DNA of 40,536 bases from Dehalococcoidia bacterium (lineage in GTDB: Bacteria; Chloroflexota; Dehalococcoidia; SM23-28-2; RBG-16-64-32): contig JAUSFE010000090.1 in NCBI GenBank assembly GCA_030649945.1, positions 1-40,536 on the forward strand, written 5' to 3'. The first letter of the stretch is position 1; each line of letters starts with the position of its first letter. The notes below the pieces were generated by a model. The model did not search any database, was not told the origin of the DNA, and saw nothing but the letters and a program-made list of their open reading frames with translations. The position numbers were made by a program, and so were the translations under genes. Shown here one piece after another: positions 16,251 through 23,361 of the stretch.

Positions 16251-17330
16251 ATGACGACCAAGACCCGCGGCGGCAACTTCTTCGAGGACTTCCGCACCGG
16301 CCACGTCTTCCACCACGCCGTCCCCCGCACGCTGACGGAAGGCGATATGGCCGTCTACATCGCCCTCACCGGCGACCGCCACCCCCTGCACTGCGACCGC
16401 GAGTTCGCCCGCTCGCTCGGCTACGACCAGGAGGTCGCGCACGACCTCCTGGTCTTCCATATCGTCTTCGGCCGCGCGGTGCCGGACGTCTCGCTCAACT
16501 CCCCCGCGAATCTGGGCTACGCCGACGTCCGCTTCCTGGCCCCCGTCTACGCCGGCGACACGCTGCGCGCGGAGACGGAGGTCATTGGCCGGCGCGAGAC
16601 TTCGAGGCCGGACGTGGGCATCGTCTGGGTGCGCACGCGCGGGTTCAACCAACGGCAAGAGCCGGTGCTGCAGCTATACCGCTGGGCCATGGTCAACAAG
16701 CGCGACCCGAACACCCGCCTCAGGCGGACCGACGACGCCCCCGAGCTGCCGCTCAGAGTGGCCACGGAGGACCTGCACGTGCCGCCGCAGATGGACCTCT
16801 CGCAGTTCGACAACGTGGTCACCGGCGGGCAGTTCTTCTGGGAGGACTACGAGCCCGGAGAGCGCATCATCCACCCGCAGGGCTTCACCATCGAGGACGC
16901 GGAGCACCAGTCCGCCACCCGCCTCTACCAGAACAACGCCCGCGTGCACTTCAACGAGATGCTGCAGAAGAAGTCCCGCCTCGGCACGCGCATCATCTAC
17001 GGCGGGCACATCATCTCGCTCTGCCACTCCATCTCCTTCGACGGCCTCGAAAACGCGGTCCGGCTCCTGGGCTTCAACGCCGGCGCCCACGCCAACCCTA
17101 CAGTCGCCGGCGACACGCTGTTCGCCTGGTCGGAAGTGCTGGAGCGCATCGACCTCGGCCGTGCGGACGCCGGGGCCCTGCGCCTGCGGCTGGTGGGAGT
17201 CAAGAACCTCGACCCGAACGAGGAGGACGTGCCGCTGCGGGTGAAAGACGCGGAGTCGGGCCGCGAGGGGTACCACCCGAACGTGGTACTGGACCTGGAC
17301 TACACGGTGCTGATGCCCCGGCGGCGGTAG
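16251..17330 (+). CDS. mch: Mesaconyl-CoA hydratase / beta-methylmalyl-CoA dehydratase
   Basis: This 359-residue double hot-dog hydratase interconverts (2R,3S)-beta-methylmalyl-CoA and mesaconyl-C1-CoA. It closely follows the family as I know it from Rhodobacter and Chloroflexus: GNFFEDFRTGHV at the start, then DLLVFHIVFG (65-74), VPDVSLNSPANLGYADVRFL, ATRLYQNNARVHFNE in the second domain, IIYGGHIISLCHS, and AHANPTVAGDTLFAWSEVL. Domain one also keeps a D42/H47 pair (TGDRHPLH) like that of hydratase 2; the Rhodobacter form, as I remember it, lacks this pair. It probably partners the Mcl encoded at 23361-24410. The palindrome CCGCCTCAGGCGG at 16715-16727 is translated within the link between the two domains. 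A general MaoC-family dehydratase is the fallback reading. Confidence 0.88.
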   Translation: MTTKTRGGNFFEDFRTGHVFHHAVPRTLTEGDMAVYIALTGDRHPLHCDREFARSLGYDQEVAHDLLVFHIVFGRAVPDVSLNSPANLGYADVRFLAPVYAGDTLRAETEVIGRRETSRPDVGIVWVRTRGFNQRQEPVLQLYRWAMVNKRDPNTRLRRTDDAPELPLRVATEDLHVPPQMDLSQFDNVVTGGQFFWEDYEPGERIIHPQGFTIEDAEHQSATRLYQNNARVHFNEMLQKKSRLGTRIIYGGHIISLCHSISFDGLENAVRLLGFNAGAHANPTVAGDTLFAWSEVLERIDLGRADAGALRLRLVGVKNLDPNEEDVPLRVKDAESGREGYHPNVVLDLDYTVLMPRRR

Positions 17331-17412
17331 GCAGGGGTGGCGGAGAGGCTGCAAACGGCAGTCCAGGGCGCAACGGCTCGTTCACCGACCCAGCAAGTGA
17401 GTTGGCAGCAGC

Positions 17413-18318
17413 CTACTTTCGCAGCGCGACGTCCGCAACGACGACTTCCGTTCCGGACAGGCCGGTCGAGCAGTAGAGCGTGATCTCGTCAGCCGAGGAG
17501 CGAACCGGACGGCCGCTTGCGACGTATTCAGAGAGATCCGTGATCGTCTCAATACGGTCCTCGAGGAAGAAGCCACCGGGATAGCTGCGCAGTTGCTCCG
17601 TCGAGTCGGTGAAGATCGCGCCCGCTCGCTCCGCCACCGCGGGGTCGAGTTCGTGCTGTCCCCGACCGAGACGAATCGTGGTGACATGCATGCCTGGTTC
17701 AATCAGCGAGGCGTCGAACACCGGCGCGCGGCTGCTCGTTGCGACAACCACGATGTCTGCGCCGGCGATCGCCTGCTCCGGCGTCGCGACGGGCGTTACG
17801 GGCACTCCCAACCGTGTGCTCATCTCCGAGGCGAACGCCTCCCGGTTCTCCGCAGAGCGGCTGTAGACGCGCACATGCGACAGGTCGCGTACAACGGCCG
17901 CCGCCTCGATCTGCGCGCGAGCCTGGACGCCGGAGCCGATTACCGCGAGAGTCTTCGCGTGTTCACGAGCGGCGTATTTGATTGCGACACCGCCCAGCGC
18001 GCCGGTGCGCATGACGCCGACCCGGGCGCCGGTTACGATACCGCGTAGCTCGCCCGTCGCCGCGTCGTAGACGGCGACCAGCTGTTGCTCTTCGTTGGCG
18101 AGAGCTCCCGCGCCGTAGACTCGAAAGCCGACCACGCCCTCCTTTGTATGGCCGCCAATCGTGAAGACAAGAAGGCCTTTACCCGTCGACACGTAGTGGC
18201 GAGGGGGCGTAACGAACACGCCCCGGACCTTGTCGGCGAGCGCCCGCTCCACCGCATGGACAGCCTCGCACATTGAGACGCGCGCATCGACGTCGTCGTC
18301 AGTGAGGATTTTGAGCAA
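17413..18318 (-). CDS. Ornithine cyclodeaminase / mu-crystallin family protein
   Basis: This 301-residue protein has the usual length of a family of NAD(P)-dependent enzymes that act on amino or imino acids (ornithine or lysine cyclodeaminase, ketimine reductase, archaeal alanine dehydrogenase). The Rossmann motif is AVIGSGVQARAQ (G128-x-G130-x-x-A), preceded by the typical GVMRTGALGGVAIKYAA. The start codon is TTG at 18318, supported by GGGGAG just upstream and the family-like MLKILTDDDV opening. It is the last gene of the long minus-strand run from 24410. Substrate not determinable by eye. Confidence 0.88.
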   Translation of the reverse strand: MLKILTDDDVDARVSMCEAVHAVERALADKVRGVFVTPPRHYVSTGKGLLVFTIGGHTKEGVVGFRVYGAGALANEEQQLVAVYDAATGELRGIVTGARVGVMRTGALGGVAIKYAAREHAKTLAVIGSGVQARAQIEAAAVVRDLSHVRVYSRSAENREAFASEMSTRLGVPVTPVATPEQAIAGADIVVVATSSRAPVFDASLIEPGMHVTTIRLGRGQHELDPAVAERAGAIFTDSTEQLRSYPGGFFLEDRIETITDLSEYVASGRPVRSSADEITLYCSTGLSGTEVVVADVALRK

Positions 18319-18417
18319 GGAACTCCCCGCCTTGGTGGCAGAGGTTGATCAAGGCGCACGTGGGCGACCCTTGAACCGCGCCGATCGGATCGCGGCGGTC
18401 AGGATAGGCGGATGGCG

Positions 18418-18648
18418 TCATCTTTTGAGGACCTCGCCGCTGTACAGCTTGTGCACCCGCACGCCACCGGGCGGCGCCGCCTGCACGCACAGCTCGCAGA
18501 GCACGCACTCGTCCACGTTCTCCGCGATGACGACGGCACTGCCGTCCGGCGCCACGCCGAAGATGTTCACCGGACAGACCTCCGCCAGTTTCTTGGCGAG
18601 GTCTTTGTCCCCGGCGGCTTCGGGGGCCATTTCGACGCGGATGAACAT
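18418..18648 (-). CDS. Small ferredoxin-like [4Fe-4S] protein
   Basis: This 76-residue protein has the cluster motif DECVLCELCVQAAP near the middle and a remote Cys in EVCPVNIF. The C-x2-C-x2-C triad plus the remote CysPro is enough for one [4Fe-4S] cluster; the fourth Cys of the usual CxxCxxCxxxCP string is replaced by Ala, so a second cluster is not possible. Two ATGs are available, at 18654 and 18648. The AGGAG site abuts the first but sits 6 bases from the second, so 18648 (MFIRVEM) is chosen. A broken copy of its 5-prime end lies at 19500-19541, between the two hydrolases. Its electron partner is unknown. Confidence 0.8.
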   Translation of the reverse strand: MFIRVEMAPEAAGDKDLAKKLAEVCPVNIFGVAPDGSAVVIAENVDECVLCELCVQAAPPGGVRVHKLYSGEVLKR

Positions 18649-18671
18649 CGCCATCTCCTGGCGACCAATCG

Positions 18672-19481
18672 TCAATTTTCCGCAAAGAAGGCGGCCAGGC
18701 CCTGCGCCATATCTCGCGGGTTCTGCACCTGCAGCAGGTGGGCTGCCCGGGGCAGGATGAACGGCTTTGCCTGAGGCAGCCACTCGAGCAACAGCCGGTG
18801 GCCCTCGCCCCAGCCCGGCCAGACGGCGTCGCTGTCCGCTCCAAGCACGGCGAGAACGGGCTGCCCGATGCGGGCGGCGTCTTCCCGGCTGAAAGTCCAC
18901 TCTCCAAGCGCCGGCCCCTCAGCACGAAAACAGGTGTCAGCATCCGCCACTGCCTGCTTGAATCCTCCAGGCACGGCGGCATCCAGCGCAGCACGATATT
19001 CTTTGCCATCGACGGCCTGCAGGAAGGCATCAACTGCCGCGGCCTGGTCCCCCGCTTCGTACATCTGAGCGGCCCGCCCGATCTTCTCGGCGAGTCGCGG
19101 GCCGCTGGGAACGGCGAGCAATGCCGGCTCCAGCAGGGAGAGGGAACGGACAGCCTCGGGCGCGTCCAGGGCAAGCTGGAGGGCGACGGCACCTCCATAT
19201 GAGTGCCCGACGACGTGCGCTTGGTGGACGCCTAGGTGGCGTAGCAGAGCCACGCAGTCGGCTGCCTGACCGGACATAGGCAACGGAGTTATCAAGCGGC
19301 TGCTGCCTGAGTAGCCGCGCCGGTGATAGCGAATCAGGGTAAAACGGTCAGCCAGGGCGGGTTCGCTCATTAGAGGCGCGAATGTGTCGGCTATAAAACC
19401 CCCATGGATGAACACGACCGGCTCTCCGGAGCCCTGCACTTCGTACTCCAACGTTATTCCGTCGACGTTAGCTCGTTCCAC
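18672..19481 (-). CDS. Alpha/beta hydrolase, downstream copy of a tandem pair
   Basis: This 269-residue alpha/beta hydrolase has the oxyanion segment VVFIHGGFIAD, the nucleophile elbow GHSYGG (Ser94), an acid in VLGADSD and His248 in RAAHLLQVQNP. The start is GTG at 19481 with a strong AAGGAGG site. It is a paralogue of the neighbouring gene at 19565-20374, with the same length and the same MERANVDGI opening. The last 60 or so residues are almost identical between the two, while the rest differs at many positions, which suggests gene conversion. The family includes esterases, lipases and C-C bond hydrolases; the substrate is unknown. The ferredoxin gene follows 23 bases downstream. Confidence 0.9.
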   Translation of the reverse strand: MERANVDGITLEYEVQGSGEPVVFIHGGFIADTFAPLMSEPALADRFTLIRYHRRGYSGSSRLITPLPMSGQAADCVALLRHLGVHQAHVVGHSYGGAVALQLALDAPEAVRSLSLLEPALLAVPSGPRLAEKIGRAAQMYEAGDQAAAVDAFLQAVDGKEYRAALDAAVPGGFKQAVADADTCFRAEGPALGEWTFSREDAARIGQPVLAVLGADSDAVWPGWGEGHRLLLEWLPQAKPFILPRAAHLLQVQNPRDMAQGLAAFFAEN

Positions 19482-19499
19482 TGGATGAACCTCCTTCTC

Positions 19500-19541
19500 T
19501 CGGTCGCGACCTCAGGGGTCATGCCGACGCGGATGAAACAT
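19500..19541 (-). pseudogene. Remnant of a ferredoxin gene start between the two hydrolases
   Basis: Read on the minus strand from 19541, the sequence ATGTTTCATCCGCGTCGGCA continues with TGACCCCTGAGG. It matches the start of the ferredoxin gene at 18648 (ATGTTCATCCGCGTCGAAAT...) except for one inserted T that shifts the frame and scattered changes. With the T removed it reads MFIRVGMTPEVA against MFIRVEMAPEAA. The remnant ends where the AAGGAGG site of the next hydrolase begins. This shows that the duplicated unit was hydrolase plus ferredoxin, and that the first ferredoxin copy has been lost. Confidence 0.65.
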
Positions 19542-19564
19542 TGCCACCTTCGCCAGCACGTCTC

Positions 19565-20374
19565 TCAATTTTCCGCAAAGAAGGTGGCCAGGCCTTCCGC
19601 CATATCTCGCGGGTTCTGCACCTGCAGCAGGTGGGCTGCCCGGGGCAGGATGAACGGCTTTGCCTGAGGCAGCCACTCGAGCAACAGCCGGTGGCCCTCG
19701 CCCCAGCCCGGCCAGACGGCATCGCTGTCCGCTCCAAGCACGGCGAGCACCGGCTGCTTGATACGAGTGGCATCCTCCCGGCTGAACGTCCACTCGCCAA
19801 CCGACGGCAGTTCCACGCCAAAGAAGGTGTCTGCGTCTGCGACGGCCTGCTCCATCGCTCCCGGGAGCACCCGTTCGACCGCGGTTCGGTATGTCTTGCC
19901 GCAGGCGGCCTGCAGGAAGGCATCGACTGCTCCCGCCTTGTCTCCCGACTCATAAATCTGAACGGTCCGCTCGATCTGTTCAGAGAGTCGCGGGCCGCTG
20001 GGGACGTCGAGCAATGCCGGCTCCAGCAGGGAGAGGGAGCGGACCGCTTCGGGGGCGTCCAGGGCAAGCTGCAGAGCGATGGCGCCCCCGGATGAATGGC
20101 CGACCAGATGCGCTCGCTGGACGCCGAGCTGCCGCAGAAGCGCCAGACAGTCGGCCGCTTGCCTGGAAATGGGCAGCGGGGCATTCGCCCGGCTGCTGCC
20201 CGCGAAGCCGCGCCGGCGATATCGTATTAGCCTGAAGCGGTCTTTGAGGGCGGGTTCGGCCATCAGAGGCCGGAACGTATCCCCTATGAGAGCCCCGTGG
20301 ATAAGCACCACCGGCTCTCCTGAGCCCTGCTCCTCGTACTCCAATGCTATTCCGTCGACGTTAGCTCGCTCCAT
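19565..20374 (-). CDS. Alpha/beta hydrolase, upstream copy of a tandem pair
   Basis: This 269-residue hydrolase has VVLIHGALIGD as oxyanion segment, Ser94 in GHSSGG as nucleophile, Asp216 or Asp218 in VLGADSD as acid, and His248 in RAAHLLQVQNP. The ATG at 20374 has GGAGG about 9 bases upstream. It pairs with the paralogue at 18672-19481. The elbow differs (SSGG against SYGG), and the cap region around residues 120-200 diverges most, so the two copies may differ in substrate. It lies 53 bases after the sucD stop on the same strand and may be read from the same transcript. Confidence 0.9.
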   Translation of the reverse strand: MERANVDGIALEYEEQGSGEPVVLIHGALIGDTFRPLMAEPALKDRFRLIRYRRRGFAGSSRANAPLPISRQAADCLALLRQLGVQRAHLVGHSSGGAIALQLALDAPEAVRSLSLLEPALLDVPSGPRLSEQIERTVQIYESGDKAGAVDAFLQAACGKTYRTAVERVLPGAMEQAVADADTFFGVELPSVGEWTFSREDATRIKQPVLAVLGADSDAVWPGWGEGHRLLLEWLPQAKPFILPRAAHLLQVQNPRDMAEGLATFFAEN

Positions 20375-20427
20375 TAGAAAGTGCCTCCGTGCTCGATCAG
20401 TTACGCGGCATTGAACGATAGTTTACA

Positions 20428-21336
20428 TCAGTCCCCGATCGCCAGCCGCTGCCGCACCAGCTCTGGTATGTGCGATATCTCCTCCGCCACGGAGATGCCG
20501 GCGTCCTGGAGCCGGCGGATCTTCTCCGCGGCGGTGTCCTGCTTGCCCTCCACTATGGTTCCGGCGTGGCCGAAGCGCATGCCCGGCATCTTGTCCATGA
20601 AGCGGCCGGCCATGAAGGCGATGATCGGCAGCCGGGAGTTGTTCTCCTTCACCCACTGCGCAAGCTGGGCGTCCATGGGCCCGCCCGGCTCCGAGTAGAT
20701 GACGATGGCGTGGGTCTCCGCGTCCGCCTCGAACAGCGGCATCAGCTCGGCGTACGTCGAGCCGATCAGCGGGTCGCCGCCGATGCTCACCGCGGTGCTC
20801 TGGCCGAACCCGGCGGCGGTCAGGGAGTTCGATATCTCCGTCGTCATGCCGCCGCTGCGCGACATCACGCCGATGTGCCCGGCCCGGTACGCCTGCCGGG
20901 TGTTCGCCGCCGGCCCGCCGATGCCGCCCATCTTCGACTTGCCCGGCGAGATCACCCCCAGGCAGTTCGGGCCGATCACCCGCGTGCCGCGCAGGCGCGC
21001 CAGCTCCAGCACCTGCGCCATCTCGTAGCGCGGTACCCGCTCCGTGACGATGACGATGATGCGGATCCCGTTCTCGATCGCCTCGAAGGCGGCGTCGCGC
21101 ACGAAGGCTGGCGGCACGGTGATGACGGAGCCGTCCACGCGGCCGGCGTTCGCCACGGCCTCCTTGACGGTATCGCAGACCGGCACGCCGTACACATCGC
21201 GGCCGCCGCGCCCCGGCGTCACCCCGCCCACGACCTGCGAGCCGTAGTCCAGGCATTCGCGGGTCATGTTGACGGCCTCGCGGCCGGTGATGCCCTGGAT
21301 GATGAAGGTGGTGGATTCGTCTACAAGGATGGACAT
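20428..21336 (-). CDS. sucD: Acid-CoA ligase alpha subunit (SucD/MtkB type)
   Basis: This 302-residue protein has the succinyl-CoA synthetase alpha fold. The N-terminal CoA-binding domain shows FIIQGITGREA and a VVGGVTPGRGG loop. GPNCLGVISPGKSKMG and VMSRSGGMTTE follow. His257 in FGHAGTIVEG is the residue phosphorylated during catalysis. The ATG at 21336 is chosen because MSILVDESTT matches the family start; a GTG at 21360 is also open, and neither has a good Shine-Dalgarno site. A 79-bp copy of the gene start lies upstream at 21455-21533. The position after sucC and mcl suggests malate-CoA ligase as an alternative to succinyl-CoA ligase; sequence alone does not decide it. Confidence 0.9.
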   Translation of the reverse strand: MSILVDESTTFIIQGITGREAVNMTRECLDYGSQVVGGVTPGRGGRDVYGVPVCDTVKEAVANAGRVDGSVITVPPAFVRDAAFEAIENGIRIIVIVTERVPRYEMAQVLELARLRGTRVIGPNCLGVISPGKSKMGGIGGPAANTRQAYRAGHIGVMSRSGGMTTEISNSLTAAGFGQSTAVSIGGDPLIGSTYAELMPLFEADAETHAIVIYSEPGGPMDAQLAQWVKENNSRLPIIAFMAGRFMDKMPGMRFGHAGTIVEGKQDTAAEKIRRLQDAGISVAEEISHIPELVRQRLAIGD

Positions 21337-21454
21337 GTTATACGCATTTCGGGGTGACACGCCCGCCGCGGGCGTTTGCCCCGCCCCAGATTCCTTCGCG
21401 AAGATACGGTGAGCCGACGAACAAGCATGGTTGACGCTCAGAATGACAGAGGTG

Positions 21455-21533
21455 GCGGGTCATGTTGACGGCCTCGCGGCCGGTGATGCCCTGGATGATG
21501 AAGGTGGTGGATTCGTCTACGAGGATGGCCATG
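21455..21533 (-). pseudogene. Duplicated 5-prime fragment of sucD (79 bp)
   Basis: Positions 21455-21533 repeat 21259-21337 with only two or so differences, covering the sucD start codon and about 25 codons (MAILVDESTTFIIQG...). The reading frame then runs into repeat-type sequence and stops. Between the fragment and the intact gene lie about 117 bases (21338-21454) resembling the dispersed block CCCCGCCCCAGATTCCTTCG...CTCAGAATGACAG. This may have happened through repeat insertion with local duplication, leaving the intact gene behind a new leader. Confidence 0.8.
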
Positions 21534-21571
21534 GCGGTGGTTAGTGAGGAGTGCGGAGTGGGAAGGACCAC

Positions 21572-21625
21572 GAAGGCACGAAGCCAGAAAGATCCTATAT
21601 TCTTGGTGCCTTTGTGTCTTTGTGG
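21572..21625. repeat. Heptamer-type inverted repeat between sucC and sucD
   Basis: CCACGAAGGCACGAAG on the left faces GGTGCCTTTGTGTCTTTGTGG on the right as an imperfect hairpin. It is the same repeat class as 5283-5345. It lies just beyond the sucC stop at 21641. Confidence 0.6.
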
Positions 21626-21640
21626 TAAGGCGCTCGCCCG

Positions 21641-22846
21641 TCACGGCATCCCCACCTTCTCCACCGCCCGCCGCGCCGCCTCGCTCATCGAGACTGAGCG
21701 GTCGCAGTACTCGACGCCGTACTTCTCCAGGATTTTGAACCCGTCGGCCTCCCAGGCGCCCGGGATGCGGAAGATGCTGATCTTCTCCGCCGGGTCAAAG
21801 CCCGATTCCACGACGCCCTTGATCACGCCCCGGGCCACGATGTCCACCCGCGTGTTCGAGACGACGTTCATGATCACGGCGATCTTGTCCACGCCGGGCT
21901 TGGAGAGGATCAGCTTCGTCAGCTCGCAGGCCTTCTTCACGCTGGGGTTGCCGCCGATCTCGCAGTAGTTCGCCGGGCGGCCGCCGTACTTCTGGACCGC
22001 GTCGAAGATCGTGAGGGAGCCGCCGCCGGCGCCGATCACGAGGCCCAGGTTGCCGTCGAACTCCACCACGCGCCCGGCCACGCCGCGGTGGTCCACGGCG
22101 TCCACCTGGGCGCCGCGGATCTCGAACTCCGTAGGCGGGCGGCCCTGGCGCGTCTCGTCCGGGCCAATGCCCAGCTCGACCAGCACGTCCTGGTGGCGGT
22201 CGCGCGCCTCCTCCTCCATGTCCAGGTGACAGTCCAGCACGGCGAAGGAGCCGTCGTCCAGCTGCCCCAGCGGGTTGATTTCCGCCAGCGTCAGGTCATA
22301 CGCGAGGAACGTGCGCACGAGCCGCGTCAGCACGCCGGTGACCGCGGTCAGCTCCCCACCCTTCAGCCCGAGCGACGCCACGACCTCTTTCGCCCGGAAG
22401 TCAGTGAACGGGATGAGGGTGGAGAAGTGGCCCTTGGCCACGTGCTGCGGGTGCGTCTCGGCCACCTCTTCGATGTCGATGCCGCCCATGTCGCTGACGA
22501 TCATCACCGGCAGCTTGGCCACGGCGTCGAACGTCACGCCCAGGTAGTACTCCTTCTGCACCGCGGCCTTCGCCTCTACGGAGACGCACACCGGCAGCTG
22601 GTCGCGGATGGGCAGCGTCAGGATGACCGCGGCGGCCGCCTCGGCCTCCTCCGGCGTATCGGCGAACTTGACGCCGCCGGCCTTCATCCGCCCGCCGCTG
22701 AGCACCTGCGACTTGAGGACGACCGGCCCGCCGAGATCGGCGGCCAGCCGCTTCGCCTCCGCCGCCGTCTTCGCGGTGCCGCCCTTCGGGAGGGGCACTC
22801 GCTGCTTGGCCAGCAGGCGCTTGGCTTCGAACTCGTAGAACCTCAT
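21641..22846 (-). CDS. sucC: Acid-CoA ligase beta subunit (SucC/MtkA type, ATP-grasp)
   Basis: This 401-residue ATP-grasp protein pairs with the SucD-type subunit downstream. It opens MRFYEFEAKRLLAKQRVPLP like the family. It has VVLKSQVLSGGRMKAGGV (residues 42-59; most relatives read GGRGKAGGV), AEINPLG for metal and nucleotide binding, and a CoA-ligase domain with VIGAGGGSLTIFDAV, NYCEIGGNP and FRIPGAWEADGF. The ATG at 22846 overlaps the stop of the DUF559 gene (ATGA), and its GGTGAGG ribosome binding site lies inside the repeat that bounds that gene. With mcl upstream, malyl-CoA formation from malate is a plausible activity; succinyl-CoA synthetase is the default reading. Confidence 0.9.
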   Translation of the reverse strand: MRFYEFEAKRLLAKQRVPLPKGGTAKTAAEAKRLAADLGGPVVLKSQVLSGGRMKAGGVKFADTPEEAEAAAAVILTLPIRDQLPVCVSVEAKAAVQKEYYLGVTFDAVAKLPVMIVSDMGGIDIEEVAETHPQHVAKGHFSTLIPFTDFRAKEVVASLGLKGGELTAVTGVLTRLVRTFLAYDLTLAEINPLGQLDDGSFAVLDCHLDMEEEARDRHQDVLVELGIGPDETRQGRPPTEFEIRGAQVDAVDHRGVAGRVVEFDGNLGLVIGAGGGSLTIFDAVQKYGGRPANYCEIGGNPSVKKACELTKLILSKPGVDKIAVIMNVVSNTRVDIVARGVIKGVVESGFDPAEKISIFRIPGAWEADGFKILEKYGVEYCDRSVSMSEAARRAVEKVGMP

Positions 22847-23361
22847 GCCCTCACCCCTGACCCCTCTCCCGCCGCAGCGGGCGAGGGGCAATCTGTCAGT
22901 GCGGACTGGATGAGTTGGAGGGCAACTTCGAGGTCGTGCTCGACAAGCGCAGCGGGAAGACGCAAGAAGCGTATGCCGAATGACTCGAGAGCTGCCTGGC
23001 GCCCGGCATCTCGTATCTGCTGCGTCTCGTGAACAGCCCCGTCCACCTCGACACCGAGACCAGCCTCAGCGCAGTAGAAGTCCAGGATGAAGGGGCCAAC
23101 CGAATGCTGACGGCGGAACTTGTAGCCGTCCAGCCGCCTATCGCGCAGGGCGCTCCAGAGGAGATGCTCCGACCGCGTCGGTTCCTTCCGCATCTCTCGC
23201 GCCGCCTGACGGACCGCAGGGCTCGGCCGCGGCGCCTTGCCCTCACCCTGACTGGCTGGCGCCAGTCTGTCCCTCTCCCGCTCAGCGGGCGAGGGAAACG
23301 ACGGTCCTCCCCTCGCCCGCTGAGCGGGAGAGGGGCCGGGGGTGAGGGCAGGTTTCCGCAT
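22843..23361 (-). CDS. DUF559 family protein (endonuclease-like fold) in a repeat-bounded cassette
   Basis: The open frame gives 172 residues. The DUF559 core runs from about residue 58 to 155: PTRSEHLLWSALRDRRLDGY, KFRRQHSVGPFILDFYCAEA, GLGVEVDGAVHE, and FGIRFLRLP. The pattern D...E-V-D-G resembles the PD-(D/E)XK nuclease fold and Vsr-type mismatch endonucleases. The first 50 residues and the last 15 are encoded by the flanking repeats (LTPGPSPAQRARGG at the start, CPSPAAAGEGSGVRA at the end). The true start may be Met at 23193. The frame overlaps the mcl stop (TGATG) and the sucC start (ATGA). DUF559 genes are often found alone among such repeats in other genomes, as I recall; activity is unknown. 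Confidence 0.75.
   Translation of the reverse strand: MRKPALTPGPSPAQRARGGPSFPSPAERERDRLAPASQGEGKAPRPSPAVRQAAREMRKEPTRSEHLLWSALRDRRLDGYKFRRQHSVGPFILDFYCAEAGLGVEVDGAVHETQQIRDAGRQAALESFGIRFLRLPAALVEHDLEVALQLIQSALTDCPSPAAAGEGSGVRA
22846..22888. repeat. Left terminal repeat of the DUF559 cassette
   Basis: This 43-bp stretch starts TGCCCTCACCCCTGACCCC and ends AGCGGGCGAGGGG. It is an inverted copy of 23309-23350 with only a few differences. It contains the sucC ribosome binding site on the minus strand. Confidence 0.85.
23273..23350. repeat. Right terminal repeat and adjacent large palindrome of the DUF559 cassette
   Basis: Positions 23309-23350 mirror 22846-22888. Just inside, a 25-bp arm (CCCTCTCCCGCTCAGCGGGC plus GAGGG, about 23275-23299) faces its own complement at about 23310-23334, forming a large palindrome around a short loop. 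Each arm is itself nearly palindromic around CCCGCTCAGCGGG. Confidence 0.85.

Noticed and set aside
18418..18900. 160-residue version of the ferredoxin starting at 18900
   Set aside because: The extra N-terminal part is antisense-frame noise inside the hydrolase gene; the ribosome site at 18655 fixes the short form.
20428..22846. Ordinary TCA-cycle sucCD as the only reading
   Set aside because: Not excluded, but the neighbouring mcl and the altered GGRMKAGGV make it premature to assign succinate alone.
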